A program made the translations under genes and the position numbers. The notes below the pieces were generated by a model. That model was not told the DNA's origin. It saw only the letters and a list, made by a program, of their open reading frames with translations, and ran no database searches. Below are positions 32,264 through 42,234 of a stretch of DNA of 64,000 nt, one piece after another. Source of the DNA: Notholithocarpus densiflorus (Eukaryota > Streptophyta > Magnoliopsida > Fagales > Fagaceae). Each line of letters opens with the position of its first letter. Position 1 is the first letter of the stretch. The DNA lies in NCBI GenBank assembly GCA_030021035.2, contig JARYZH020000001.1, positions 4,975,428 to 5,039,427 of the forward strand. The letters run 5' to 3'.

Positions 32264-35200
32264 TTGAATTGGGTAAGCTTCATAACAATCTGTACCTGCT
32301 ACTAGCTTCAAACAATTACAAGTCCATTTTAGAGGTTTCTACTATCCTAGAGTCAGTTTTGAAATCTTTTGTTAATTCTGTCTCTCATGTTCCCATTGTA
32401 ACCAAGCCTTACTTGTGGCATCTTAGATTAGGACATGCTTCTGATGAAAAACTTCAACACTGTGTATCTGATATGTCTTCTTTTCATTCAAATAAAGATT
32501 GTGTTGTGTGTCCAATTGCAAAGCATAAACGTTTACCATTTCCCAATTCTAATCACTTATCTACTCATGCCTTTGATTTGATTCACTGTGATGTATGGGG
32601 ACCTTTGGCCAAAGCAACTCATGATGATTTTAAATATTTTCTTACCATTGTAGATGATGCTACAAGGTCAACATGGGTTTACCTTATGAAGTCTAAATCA
32701 GAAACTAGGCCCTTATTGATTTCATTTTACAAAATGATACAAACTCAATTTCAAACTAATATCAAAGTGTTTAGAACTGACAATGCTCAAGAGTTTTTCC
32801 TCAAAGATTTTTATGCTCAACATGGGATTGTTCATCAACATTCTTGTGTTGCTACCCCACAACAAAATTCAATAGTGGAAAGGAAGCATCAACATATCTT
32901 AAACATTGCAAGAGCATTGAAATTTCAGTCTAACATACCACTTTGCTATTGGGGAGACTGTGTTTTGACAGCAGTTTACATCATCAATAGGCTGCCTAGT
33001 GTTGTTTTGGATCATAAGACCCCGTTTGAGAAGCTTTATGGCAAGGTTCCTTCTTATCATAATTTAAAAGTTTTTGGCAGCCTTTGTTTTGCTTCCACAT
33101 TGGCCCACAATAGGTCTAAGTTCTCACCTAGATCTATTCCTTGTGTTTTCCTTGGATATCCATTTGGTGTTAAGGGTTACAAGTTGTTAAACTTGCTTAC
33201 AAAACAATTTTTCATTTCAAGGGATGTTTCTTTTCATGAAACTGTCTTCACTTTCATTTCTCTAGCCTATTCTCCACATACTTCCATTTCACTTCCTCAT
33301 ATCTGTCCTAATGTGGCTATTCCACATGATCCTATGTTTTCAGAACCTCTTACACCTTCTTTACATGTTCCTTCTCCTACTTTTGGTCCTCAAAATGTCT
33401 CTTATTCTACTTTAGATCCTACTGTTCCTGTTATATCAGATTCAATCATACCAGAATCCCTCATTCTAGCTTCTGGTTCTTCTGATCTTGTATCACCAGG
33501 TTCTATAGCACCTGATATAGTTCAACCAGATATAGCCCCTTCCCTAAGAAGATTATCTAGGACTACCAAACCTCCTTCCTACTTACAAGATTACAAATGC
33601 AGCAGCATCATGTCTACTGAACTTTCCCAATCTAATCCACTCAGCAAGTCAGGTACTTCCTTGGTCACTACTAGGTATCCTCTTTCTGATTATATTGATA
33701 CTTCCCTCCTCTCTTCTTCATATGCCAATTTTTGTTCTGCCATTACCTCTATTCCTGAACCAAGATTCTATCATGAGGCTGTTAAGGATCCTAAATGGCA
33801 AGAAGCCATGAGTACTGAAATTGATGCTTTAGTTTCCAATCATACCTGGACCCTTACCCCTTTGCCTTCAAATAAAAAGGCAATTGACTGTAAATGGGTT
33901 TATAAGGTCAAATACAAAGCTGATGACTCTGTGGAGAGGTATAAAGCAAGGTTAGTTGCTAAGGGATTCACTCAACAAGAGGGGCTGGATTTTACTGATA
34001 CCTTCTCACCAGTTGCTAAGTTGACTACTGTGAAGACACTTCTGGCCATATCTGCTGTGAAAGGTTGGCATTTGGTTCAGTTAGATGTCAATAATGCTTT
34101 TTTGAATGGTGATCTTCATGAGGAGGTGTACATGCAACTCCCTCAAGGTTTTCACAGCAAAGGGGGGAATGTTGTTTGCAAATTGAACAAGTCTTTATAT
34201 GGGCTTAAACAGGCTTCAAGGCAATGGAATGCAAAGTTTTGTTCTGTCATTAAGCATCATGGTTTCAAACAATCCAAAGCTGACTACTCTTTGTTCACAA
34301 AGAAGTTCAATGATTCTTTCATAGCTTTGCTGGTTTATGTTGATGATATTCTCATAGCTAGCAATAATGTTCAAGCAGTTGAGGAGCTTAAGACTTATTT
34401 AAATCAGCACTTCAAACTTAAAGATCTTGGAGGCTTGAAGTATTTTCTTGGACTTGAAATAGCTAGATCAGACAAGGGCATCACTTTGTGTCAAAGAAAA
34501 TATGCTTTGGAAGTCTTGAAGGATGCTGGAATGTCAGCTTGTAAGCCTAGCAAGGTGCCAATGGAGCAGAATTTGAAGTTAAGCAAGTTTCAAGGAAAAT
34601 TGCTAGCTGATCCTGGAGTGTATAGAAGGTTAGTGGGCAGATTGCTTTATCTGACTATCACTAGGCCAGATATTGCATATCCTGTTCATAAACTAAGTCA
34701 GTTCATGTCAAAACCCAGGAAACCTCACTTAGATGCTGCATATAAAGTGCTACAATACATCAAAAGTTGTCCTGGTCAAGGTGCTTTCTTGTCAGCTGCA
34801 TCAGAATTTCATTTGAAGGCCTACATAGATGCTGATTGGGCCTCTTGCATTGATACTAGGAGATCAACCACAGGTTATTGCATCTTTCTGGGTGATTCTC
34901 TCATATCATGGAAGTCCAAGAAACAGTCCATAGTGTCTAGATCTTCTGCTGAAGCAGAGTATAGGGCAATGGCTGTTACTGTTTGTGAAATGACTTGGCT
35001 GTTAGCATTGTTGAAGGATTTGGAGATTCATCATCCTCAACCTGCTCTTTTGTTTTGTGATAACCAAGCTGCAATTTATATTGGGGAAAACCCAGTGTTT
35101 CATGAGAGGACCAAGCACATAGAAGTAGACTGCCATGTAGTAAGAGATAAAGTGCAAGACAATGTTGTTAGGCTGCTCTTTACTCCTTCACATTCTCAGT

Positions 35201-35346
35201 TGGCTGATTTGCTTACAAAAGCTCTCAACAGTCAACAATTGAGATACTTGTTAGGCAAGATGAGTGTAGTGAACATACATAGTTCAGCTTCTCATCTTAA
35301 GGGGGAATGTCAAAGTTTAGATAAAAGCTTTTACTCTCTTCCCTAG
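32140..35346 (+). CDS. Compact Copia integrase-RT-RNase H, uninterrupted frame
   Basis: The homologous part starts near 32225 (LTCWKMIELGKL); codons upstream of it are out of frame with the protease. GAG-pre-integrase zinc domain: LWHLRLGHAS...CVVCPIAKHKR. Integrase DDE: HCDVWGP, FRTDNAQEF, VERKHQ. RT: CKWVYKVKYKAD, LDVNNAFLNGDL, catalytic YVDDILIA. RNase H: YIDADWASCIDTRRSTTGYC, SSAEAEYRAMA, FCDNQAAIYI and the final HIEVDCHVVRDK. More than 1030 codons are intact. The reading frame passes through the polypurine tract and stops at TAG inside the 3' LTR (35344-35346). Confidence 0.9.
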   Translation: MCSSLFLQSDFSKQINQIIVMLVGFFLSNYCCIQDLTCWKMIELGKLHNNLYLLLASNNYKSILEVSTILESVLKSFVNSVSHVPIVTKPYLWHLRLGHASDEKLQHCVSDMSSFHSNKDCVVCPIAKHKRLPFPNSNHLSTHAFDLIHCDVWGPLAKATHDDFKYFLTIVDDATRSTWVYLMKSKSETRPLLISFYKMIQTQFQTNIKVFRTDNAQEFFLKDFYAQHGIVHQHSCVATPQQNSIVERKHQHILNIARALKFQSNIPLCYWGDCVLTAVYIINRLPSVVLDHKTPFEKLYGKVPSYHNLKVFGSLCFASTLAHNRSKFSPRSIPCVFLGYPFGVKGYKLLNLLTKQFFISRDVSFHETVFTFISLAYSPHTSISLPHICPNVAIPHDPMFSEPLTPSLHVPSPTFGPQNVSYSTLDPTVPVISDSIIPESLILASGSSDLVSPGSIAPDIVQPDIAPSLRRLSRTTKPPSYLQDYKCSSIMSTELSQSNPLSKSGTSLVTTRYPLSDYIDTSLLSSSYANFCSAITSIPEPRFYHEAVKDPKWQEAMSTEIDALVSNHTWTLTPLPSNKKAIDCKWVYKVKYKADDSVERYKARLVAKGFTQQEGLDFTDTFSPVAKLTTVKTLLAISAVKGWHLVQLDVNNAFLNGDLHEEVYMQLPQGFHSKGGNVVCKLNKSLYGLKQASRQWNAKFCSVIKHHGFKQSKADYSLFTKKFNDSFIALLVYVDDILIASNNVQAVEELKTYLNQHFKLKDLGGLKYFLGLEIARSDKGITLCQRKYALEVLKDAGMSACKPSKVPMEQNLKLSKFQGKLLADPGVYRRLVGRLLYLTITRPDIAYPVHKLSQFMSKPRKPHLDAAYKVLQYIKSCPGQGAFLSAASEFHLKAYIDADWASCIDTRRSTTGYCIFLGDSLISWKSKKQSIVSRSSAEAEYRAMAVTVCEMTWLLALLKDLEIHHPQPALLFCDNQAAIYIGENPVFHERTKHIEVDCHVVRDKVQDNVVRLLFTPSHSQLADLLTKALNSQQLRYLLGKMSVVNIHSSASHLKGECQSLDKSFYSLP

Positions 35347-35364
35347 CTCTCTGTTTTTCTTATA
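35308..35364 (+). repeat. 3' LTR, 57 bp
   Basis: Identical to 30688-30744. Preceded by AAGGGGGAA (35299-35307), the polypurine tract, and followed by the TACTT duplication. Confidence 0.9.
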
Positions 35365-35369
35365 TACTT

Positions 35370-36573
35370 TGAGACTTTCACCCCAGTTGCCAAGTTAGTC
35401 ACTATCTGTGTCTTCCTTGTCCTAGCCACCACACACAATTGGCACCTTCACTAGCCAGATGTCAAAAATGACTTTCTATACGACGATCTTGATGAGAATG
35501 TCTACATGCACCTTCCTCCTAGTTCTGAACAAAAGTGGAGATAAGAGTATGTAAACTCAATAAATCTCCAAATGGTCACAAACAAGCTTCCCGACAATGG
35601 TTTGCAGAGTTTATTTCAACTATTCTGGATGCAAGATACAAGAAATCCAAAGCAGATTACTCATTGTTAGTTCGATCCTACTAACATGAGTTTACCACTG
35701 CCCTTATTTATGTTAATGACATCATTCTAACAAGGAACATTTTGGAGCATATAAGAACTCAAGAAATTCTTAGGAGAACAATTCAAACTTAAAAACCTTG
35801 GAAACCAAAAACAATTTCGGGTTTTTGGGGATAAAGGTTGCACAATCAAAGAAGGGAATATCCATATCACAACACAAATATGCACTTGAAATTCTTGACA
35901 AAATAGGGTTTCTGGGAGCAAAGCCATCCTAGTTCCCAGTGGAGCAAAATTTGCCACTCAATGAGTGTGAAGGAGACTTCATTATTGATCCCTCATCATA
36001 CCATTGACTAATTAGGAGACTAATATGCTTAACCATTACCAAGCCAGATTTGACTCATATAATGCATATTATAAGTTAGTTCACGGACAAGCCTCGAATA
36101 CCCCATCTAGATGGGGCACATCAAGTATTGAGATACATCAAGCAAACACCAGGTTTAAGGAATTTTCAAGGATGCTGGTAAATTAGTCACTAGATACTAA
36201 ATATTACTTGGCCAATCTCTCATTTCCGGAAGACCAAGAAATAAATAAATGTTTAACCTTCATCACTTCTTATTGTAGGAAACAACTCTTGGTAGACCCC
36301 AATATCTCACATCTAAAACCATCTAAGTTATACTACGACAACAACCCCGTCATTCATTTAGCTTCAAACCAAGCCTTTCATGAATGCACAAAACATATCT
36401 AGAGAAATTGTCATGTAGTGATAGAAACTCCAAAGTTGGCTCATCCAAATTGCACATGTCTCTACAAATCAACGGCTAGCAAATTTGTTCACTAAAGCAC
36501 TTGAGCATTTACAAGCTGAATTTCTACTTTGCAAGTTGGGTGTCCTGAATTTTCACTTCAACTTGATGGGGAG
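35370..36573 (+). pseudogene. Old Copia RT-RNase H remnant
   Basis: Continues the interrupted RT: ETFTPVAKLVTI, a PDVKNDFL block, a degenerate KQASRQW block near 35585 and a YVNDIILT version of the YVDD motif near 35710. RNase H follows (YYDNNPVIHLASNQAFHECT near 36330-36400), then a C-terminal TKALEHLQAEFLLCKLGV. Numerous stops and frameshifts. It ends at the polypurine-like ATGGGGAG before the LTR. Confidence 0.8.
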
Positions 36574-36920
36574 TGTTGAAGATCAAACATATAAGCAAAA
36601 CTCACCCACCAAATTTGTTAAGGAAGACTAGATCAGTATGGAAAGTTCACCAACCACATCAACATCTCCATGTAATTAGCAAAATCAAGCTTATAAGGAA
36701 ACTAATAGCAATATCAATCAAAGTAGATTTCACAAGAGTAGGGATTTTGTTTGTAAGAAACATGTATATATAGAAACCTATATAATAGAACAAAGCATTG
36801 CAAAATAGAAAATAACACTAACTTTGTGGATGTAGGCTTGGCTTTCATAGCCGAATTACGTGCTCCCTTTCTTCATAGTCATATATGTTTTACAGCTTCA
36901 CCATTATTGTACCAGGAAAA
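36574..36920 (+). repeat. 3' LTR of the old Copia
   Basis: Begins TGTTGAAGATC directly after ATGGGGAG. Contains a TATA-like GTATATATAGAAACC near 36762-36776. The right end is not certain (about 36895-36920). No matching 5' LTR was found in the window. Confidence 0.6.
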
Positions 36921-37080
36921 TGGCTCACAAAGGTCATGACCACAACTCTATAGATCGGAATGAAAGAGTCCTATTTTATGGTTCTCTTAAGATAACCAAG
37001 AATTCTATTGATCAATTTCCAATGATCAACACTAGGATTATTGTACTTTGAAAGTTTGCATACTGTGGAGACTATGTCGA

Positions 37081-37936
37081 AGAGCATCCACAATAGCGGT
37101 GCTAAAAAGCTATTTTTAGCACCACTATACACAAAAAAGGCACTACAATAGTGGTGCTATAGGTAAATATTTTACCTATCTTGCTACTGTAGTTGAAAGT
37201 TAAAAAAAATTAATTAATTTTTTATTCTACCTCTGATTAATTTTTTTTTTTTTTCTATTTCTTTTCTTCTTAGAACTCTCTCAACTCTCAACTTTCAGAC
37301 CTCTCACGCTGCCGCCGCCCCTGACCCATGCCGCCACAAACTCAACTCGCCTACCCAGCTCTGACCCACCCCTTCCGCCGACCCAGCTCACCGACCCAAG
37401 CCCCAAGTCCCAAGCCAAGAGAGAGATGTGCGGGTAGAGCGATGAGATCGAAGACTATGTTAGCATAATCGGAAACCAAAGCATCGGCGAGGATGTTGAC
37501 AGCGTGGGTAGCATCGACGCAGGGTTGATTCTTCACTGAACCCACAGTAACATCAGCTCCAGCTTATCGTAGAACGTCAATGGTAATTTTGTTTGTGATT
37601 GGTGATTTTGTTTGTAATTGGTGATTTTTGATGGTCTGGGTTAAAGAAAAAGATTGGAGATTTGGGTTGGTGGTTTTTTTTTTTTTTCTTACTGTGGACT
37701 GGTGGTGGTGGTGGTTGTGGGTGTGGTTGTGGCTGATGGTGGAGGTGGTTGTGGTTGGTTACTGAAGTTTGCTGTGGATGTTTTTATTATTATTCTAATG
37801 AGTTATTTGTATTATTTTAATCAAATAGCTATAAATATAGATCCATTGATATTGGGTGTGAAGAGGTAATATGGATAAAGTGACTTTTATAGGTGCCAAA
37901 TAGCTAAATTTTTAACTCCACTGCTGTGAATGCTCT
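37081..37936. mobile_element. TIR element carrying a captured gene fragment
   Basis: Left end AGAGCATCCACAATAGCGG and right end, reversed, AGAGCATTCACAGCAGTGG form a terminal inverted repeat of about 20 bp with 4 mismatches. It continues sub-terminally into AGCTA-type matches. The interior is 856 bp, GC-richer than its surroundings, and holds a piece of a DJ-1-like gene (37432-37600) plus a GT-rich stretch at 37690-37760. No transposase. It interrupts a minus-strand Copia remnant. A target duplication is not visible, so superfamily is open (Mutator- or hAT-derived). Confidence 0.65.
37432..37600 (-). pseudogene. DJ-1/PfpI domain fragment inside a TIR element
   Basis: On the minus strand, about 55 codons read ITIDVLR, stop, AGADVTVGSVKNQPCVDA and then NILADALVSDYANIVFDLIALP. 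This matches the N-terminal half of plant DJ-1 proteins (for example Arabidopsis DJ1A/B, with VLRRGGADVTVASV and VFDLIVLPGG). The stop (TAA near 37573) replaces one residue of the RR/RG pair. Homology ends abruptly after IALP, before the catalytic Cys elbow, and unrelated sequence follows. No DJ-1 introns or flanks are visible. It is a gene scrap, not a functional protein. Confidence 0.78.
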
Positions 37937-38520
37937 AATATGGTACAATGCATAGCATACACCATGCTACCTATAGCACTAGCATACTTGAGATTTACTA
38001 TTACCCTCCCACGATTCTCGCTTAACTTACTTTATGCTGGAATCAAAAGGTGTATTCACCTCTTTTATCTTGAGATATTCAAATCTAGTAAGCACTTTCT
38101 CAATATAATGAGATTGATATAGCAAAAAACCTCCACTATATTTCTTTACTTTAATTCTCATAATAGTATCCACTTCAGTAAGATCTTTCATCTTAAACAT
38201 AGAAGTCAAACACTTAGGGTCCGTTTAGGAATAGCTTATTTAGCTGAAACTGAAATTTTTTTACTGAAAGTACTACAAATAAAGCTAAAAATTAGCTAAA
38301 ATAATACAATGAGACTCATAATAGTACCAAAAAGTGCAATGAGACTTATAACCAGTAACAAAAATAAGCTAAATAGTAAGAGAAGCGGTCCAATATAAAC
38401 TATCCCAAACGCAACCTTATAGTTTCACATCCATCTTCAAAGCCAGTTCCAAATATAAGCATATCATCGTATCATTAACATAAAAGACACAATGAAGTTG
38501 TAAGCTTTATGGTATTTAAA
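37937..38520 (-). pseudogene. Copia RT remnant, split by a MITE
   Basis: Minus strand: RT catalytic box remnant VFYVNDTMI (from YVDD) near 38470-38495, then FKMKDLTEVDTIMRIKVKK (38209 down), SQSHYIEKVLTRFEYLKI, VNTPFD, and ASAIGSMVYAMHCT near 37937-37990. The order is that of Copia RT. The MITE at 38217-38416 separates the two parts. Confidence 0.8.
38217..38416. mobile_element. Tourist/Harbinger-like MITE, family B copy 1
   Basis: 200 bp. Left end GGGTCCGTTTAGGAATAG faces right end CTATCCCAAACGCAACC, and TTA lies on both sides (38214-38216 and 38417-38419). Non-coding; inserted in the Copia RT remnant. Confidence 0.82.
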
Positions 38521-39795
38521 CTTGGAAACTTAGGGCTAAACTAGCTTATTGTCCTTAAACCTATTCCTGATTACATTTTAATTAGTGGTAAAAGAACAAG
38601 ATGATTGCAAGTAGAGTCAGAAAACATGACCTTTACTACTAACAAAAATTTCCTGAAACACTAGAGCACAACCATGACTTAAAAAGGCACGATACTACAA
38701 TTGATTTGCTAATGCTAATGGGCTGCATTAATTTAGCGTAAGATTAAACTTGGACCTTATAAAATGAAAATCTATTATCTAACCCTAACTTTCATAGCTA
38801 AAATTTGAACTTTATGAATAATAGTACACAAAACCTCACACACACATAAACTATACATTGATTATTTATATATAATTTATTAATTTAGCGGTGGGGTGAA
38901 TCTAGCGTAGGTTCTCTTGCTTCTTGTTCAGAATTAAAGCCCTAACTTAGAAATAAGGGAAAGATCATACAAGAAAACCATTGTTATTTGAAGAAATGGA
39001 AGTTTCAGAAGCTATACAGGATCAAAGCAATGCACTTATGGCAAAAGCAACAGAAATAAGGAATATCCATTAAGTAAAGCATGATTTTTGGATGCCCACA
39101 TACCTGTTTTTCCTTAAATCCATGGAACTTGCTTTCCTTCTGTCACTTCTTTGTGCTACTTATGCAGGATACTATAAATACACTGCACTCCAAAAGGCTT
39201 GGTACAAACTATAAGAAGAAAAAAATATATATTAAAGATTGTAGGAGAACAAAGAGTGAGAGAGAGAGAATGTGAATCTTTTTTCTTTAGAGAGAAAGAG
39301 AAAGAGATGAGACCAAACCAGTTACATCCTTGCAAATGCCATGCGTCATGATAGCGAAGTTACATGAAGCTCACAGCCTTTTCCTAAGATTCTGAGGTAT
39401 GAGGTTAACAAAATGCCACGCGGCTCATTGTCTGCCAATTACATATTGTTTATTTTTTAGTAACATATTTAATAATTAATATATTATTACACAGTGAGTA
39501 CTGTCTACTGTGTATAATATTATCAGCTGTCAAAAGTTCGTGTTTCCTTTTTGAGTATATATATATATATATGTATGTATATTGCATTCTCTCAATTAAC
39601 AAACCATCTCGGGAATGCCATCTTTTTAACGTTATTTGACTTTAGGCTCAAAAGCAAGCAAGTAGTTTTTTTTTTTGTTCTTAACCAAAAAAAAAAGTTT
39701 TTTTTTTGTTACAACTATCGTTACCTCCAAATCTAAAGTACAGATTTTGTCCTTAACAAAATGATGATGATTGTCAAAATATATATATATGAATG
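38521..39795. other. Intergenic DNA, no gene seen
   Basis: AT-rich spacer with an AG-rich tract near 39256-39310 and a short AT repeat near 39557-39572. No domain or RNA gene seen. Confidence 0.5.
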
Positions 39796-39990
39796 ATCTG
39801 TTTAGATATGGTTTATTTTACTTAAATTGAAAATTTATAAATGAAAGTACTATAGATAAAAGTAAAAATTAGTTGAAATAGTATAATGGAGTTATGAATA
39901 GTATAAAAAAGTGTAATAAAATCTATAAATAGTAACAAAAATAAACTAAATAGTAAAATAATTTTTATTTTTAAGTTGTACCCAAACAGA
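39796..39990. mobile_element. Tourist-like MITE, family B copy 2
   Basis: Starts TGATCTGTTTAGATATGG and ends near CCCAAACAGAGGC. The interior aligns with the copy at 38217-38416 (ACTATAGATAAAAGTAAAAA, AGTAACAAAAATAAACTAAA), so the two are one family. More diverged; flanking trinucleotide uncertain. Confidence 0.6.
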
Positions 39991-41150
39991 GGCGAAATGA
40001 TTGAAATCTTTAGAGTTTCATCTCTACAGGATTTTGGTTGCGGGATTGGAAATTATTTTAGTTTTTAGTTTTGGACATCCATGTTAAAAATTAAAATAAA
40101 AAATATTTTAGTTTTTATTCAAAGGGTAAATTACCCTTCCAAGAAAAAAAAATCAAGGGTAAATTATCATTTTGGTCATGTATTAATTTAGTTTCCAATG
40201 TTATGAGGGTCATGTTAACAGTGATCTTAAGACAATTATTAATAAATCATTTTAAGAAAATTTTGACATTATTTTCATGATAAATATAAAAAATTATTTA
40301 AAAAATTAAGTATTTTCTCTTTTCTCATAATTATTTTATAAATATATTATAAACCAATGCTTTTAGTGCACCTGTTAATAATTTCTATATTTTAAATGTA
40401 TCAATCCATTCTCTAACATTTTTGTATTATGTGAAAATAGTTTCTGCATTAAATAATGAATAGAAAAATGCTAATATGATTAACTATCAAAATAAAAAAT
40501 TATTATTATGTCATATAAGATGCATAAAAAATAATTCTTATGTCATATAGGATGCCCCATGGACTGCCACGGTCAGATTAATTAAAAAACGAAAGCCAGT
40601 CAAAATAAAATTAAAATTAAAAAATAAAGAAAAATTTTCATTTCCATTTTCCATCAAACATCACGAACTCTGGTGTATCATTGGAGGCGTGGAAGCTGCC
40701 AAAAGTGATACCAACGAAAATAATAGAGGTATTAGCAAATCAAGAGATTATTTAGTAATATATGTCTATTTGGGAACAATTTACTTCTGCAGCTTATTTT
40801 GCATAATATGAGATAAAAATATAATAAATAAAAAGTTAATTTATTTATAAAAAACCAAAAATCAGATTATTTGAAATAAAACTTTGACAAAAAGCAAAAA
40901 TCTATAGCCAAACTCACCCATAACTTTTCAACTACAAACACAAATGAGTTGGAACTTTCAAATTCATTAGAGGTAAGGGTGGCTCCACATTGTAGCTAAG
41001 GTAGTCATAGGACCACTTTGACTTAGAAAAAAATGATTATTATATATAAATTTAAAAATTTTATAATTTTTTTATCTTTAAAAAAAATTTGCGACCACTC
41101 TAAATTTTTTTAAGCCCAACATAATTAAACTTTGGACAAAGTCCTACAAC
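39991..41150. other. Intergenic AT-rich DNA, no gene seen
   Basis: Very AT-rich. A possible further Tourist-like fragment lies at about 40765-40925 (TGTCTATTTGGGAAC ... GCCAAACTCACCCATA), too decayed to call. No coding signal. Confidence 0.5.
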
Positions 41151-41517
41151 AAATTTGGTTGTAGACTAAGACTACAACTCAATTTTTTTTTTTTTTTATT
41201 GAGTGTGAATTTTGACAAATTCACCATTGAATTACATTTTCTTCTTGAATCCTGCATACTTGCAAAATTTCATTAAGATCAAAGATCAATAGCTATGTCA
41301 TTAATCAAATATTTAAATTTCGAGTTTTCGTAATCTAAAATTATACATATAGAATAAGTTTATGGATAGAATAGTAAACAACATCCGATTGGCATGAAAT
41401 TTGGTATGTGTTTTAAAAACATAAAGAACATGCAATGCAACGGTTAGATTTTCAAAATATGTAGTCATGTTAATTTGTTTAGTAAGAGTTATAGTCTTAG
41501 GTTACAACTAAGTTTAT
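41151..41517. mobile_element. MITE family A, copy 2
   Basis: About 367 bp aligning with 13708-14105. Ends TTGGTTGTAGACTAAGACTA and, reversed, TTAGTTGTAACCTAAGACTA are inverted with few mismatches. Confidence 0.65.
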
Positions 41518-41980
41518 ACCAAACTTTGTCATTAAACTCTAATTTCTTTAATAATATATTAGGCCCTTACAAACAAATAGGAAAAGTCCAAGAAAAATTT
41601 TATTGAACTAAAATTTTGAAAAAAAATGTAACTTGCTACATTGATAATGTGAAACTGTTATGCAATAATTTCAAAATAAAAAAATTATTAAAAAAAAAAA
41701 AAAACTCGAAGAAGGAAATTATAAGACTTTATGTGGAAAAAATTTCTAAACCTGCCACTGATCAGAGGTAAAAACCAAGAACTTTTCTACTCAAGTGACT
41801 TAATTTCAAAAATTTTGACCGCAAAGAGAGAGAAACATGCTTTCAGCTCAAGCGTTGTAGTTGGTGGCATCTACAACAATTTGGATGGGCTAGATAACAT
41901 CCTTGGAGCTGCTTTTAAGTGGATTTATCAGTTTTAGTATTGTAAATGTCTCAAATAGACAAACAGACATCACTGCACAT

Positions 41981-42140
41981 CATTGGTGCGATAGTCACTC
42001 CACAAGTATAAGTGCTTGTGGGGTGTGGGGGGTAAAGGCCGAGGTTCAAGTCTCCAAGAGGGAGTTTCACGCACATATACACTTAGATTAGATTTTAGTA
42101 AAATTTATATCTTATATAAAAAATAAATAAATAAACAAAC
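41981..42140 (+). mobile_element. tRNA-derived SINE
   Basis: A-box-like GGTGCGATAGTCACTCC at the 5' end and B box GAGGTTCAAGTCTCC near 42040-42054. Downstream are TTAGATTAGATTTTAGTAAAA and TATCTTATATAAAAAATAAA, the 3' part common to a dicot SINE family. A-rich tail to about 42140. No tRNA cloverleaf. Confidence 0.7.
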
Positions 42141-42234
42141 AAACACAAAAATAGAATCTACATGAACAATGGAACGGAAAAGTATTGTCCTAAGGAATTG
42201 TTAAAAGTAGAATCTGCATTCTCACTTTTATTAA

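Larger units (their letters stand above)
30688..35364 (+). mobile_element. Compact Copia element with 57-bp LTRs
   Basis: 4677 bp bounded by identical 57-bp direct repeats (30688-30744 and 35308-35364) that start TGTCAAAG and end TTCTTATA. A TACTT target duplication lies outside (30683-30687 and 35365-35369). The primer site TGGTATCAGAGC abuts the left LTR, and the polypurine tract AAGGGGGAA abuts the right LTR. The interior encodes gag, protease, integrase, RT and RNase H in Copia order. Coding damage: one in-frame TGA and two frameshifts. The last base of each LTR could be shifted by one because both copies are followed by T. The compact body resembles the Ale/Retrofit lineage, but this is inference. 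Confidence 0.92.
28860..36920 (+). mobile_element. Old plus-strand Copia, split by two insertions
   Basis: Decayed Copia sequence in three pieces: about 28860-29726 (integrase core and C-terminal part), 30290-30687 (linker into RT) and 35370-36573 (RT, RNase H), followed by an LTR from 36574. Removing the hAT element (29727-30289) and the compact Copia (30688-35364) joins the pieces. The RT then reads ...QQEVLAY|FETFTPVAKLVT..., a standard Copia RT motif across the joint. The 5' part (gag, 5' LTR) is missing or unrecognisable. Confidence 0.82.

Noticed and set aside
37351..37545. Independent small gene on the minus strand
   Set aside because: The N-terminal part is a DJ-1 fragment that begins mid-domain and ends abruptly in non-DJ-1 sequence inside a TIR element, so it is a captured scrap.
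40765..40925. Third Tourist-like MITE
   Set aside because: Only weakly inverted ends (CTATTTGGGAAC / GCCAAACTCACCC) and no clear flanking trinucleotide.
41981..42060. tRNA gene
   Set aside because: Only the pol III promoter boxes resemble a tRNA; the 3' part and A-rich tail are those of a SINE.
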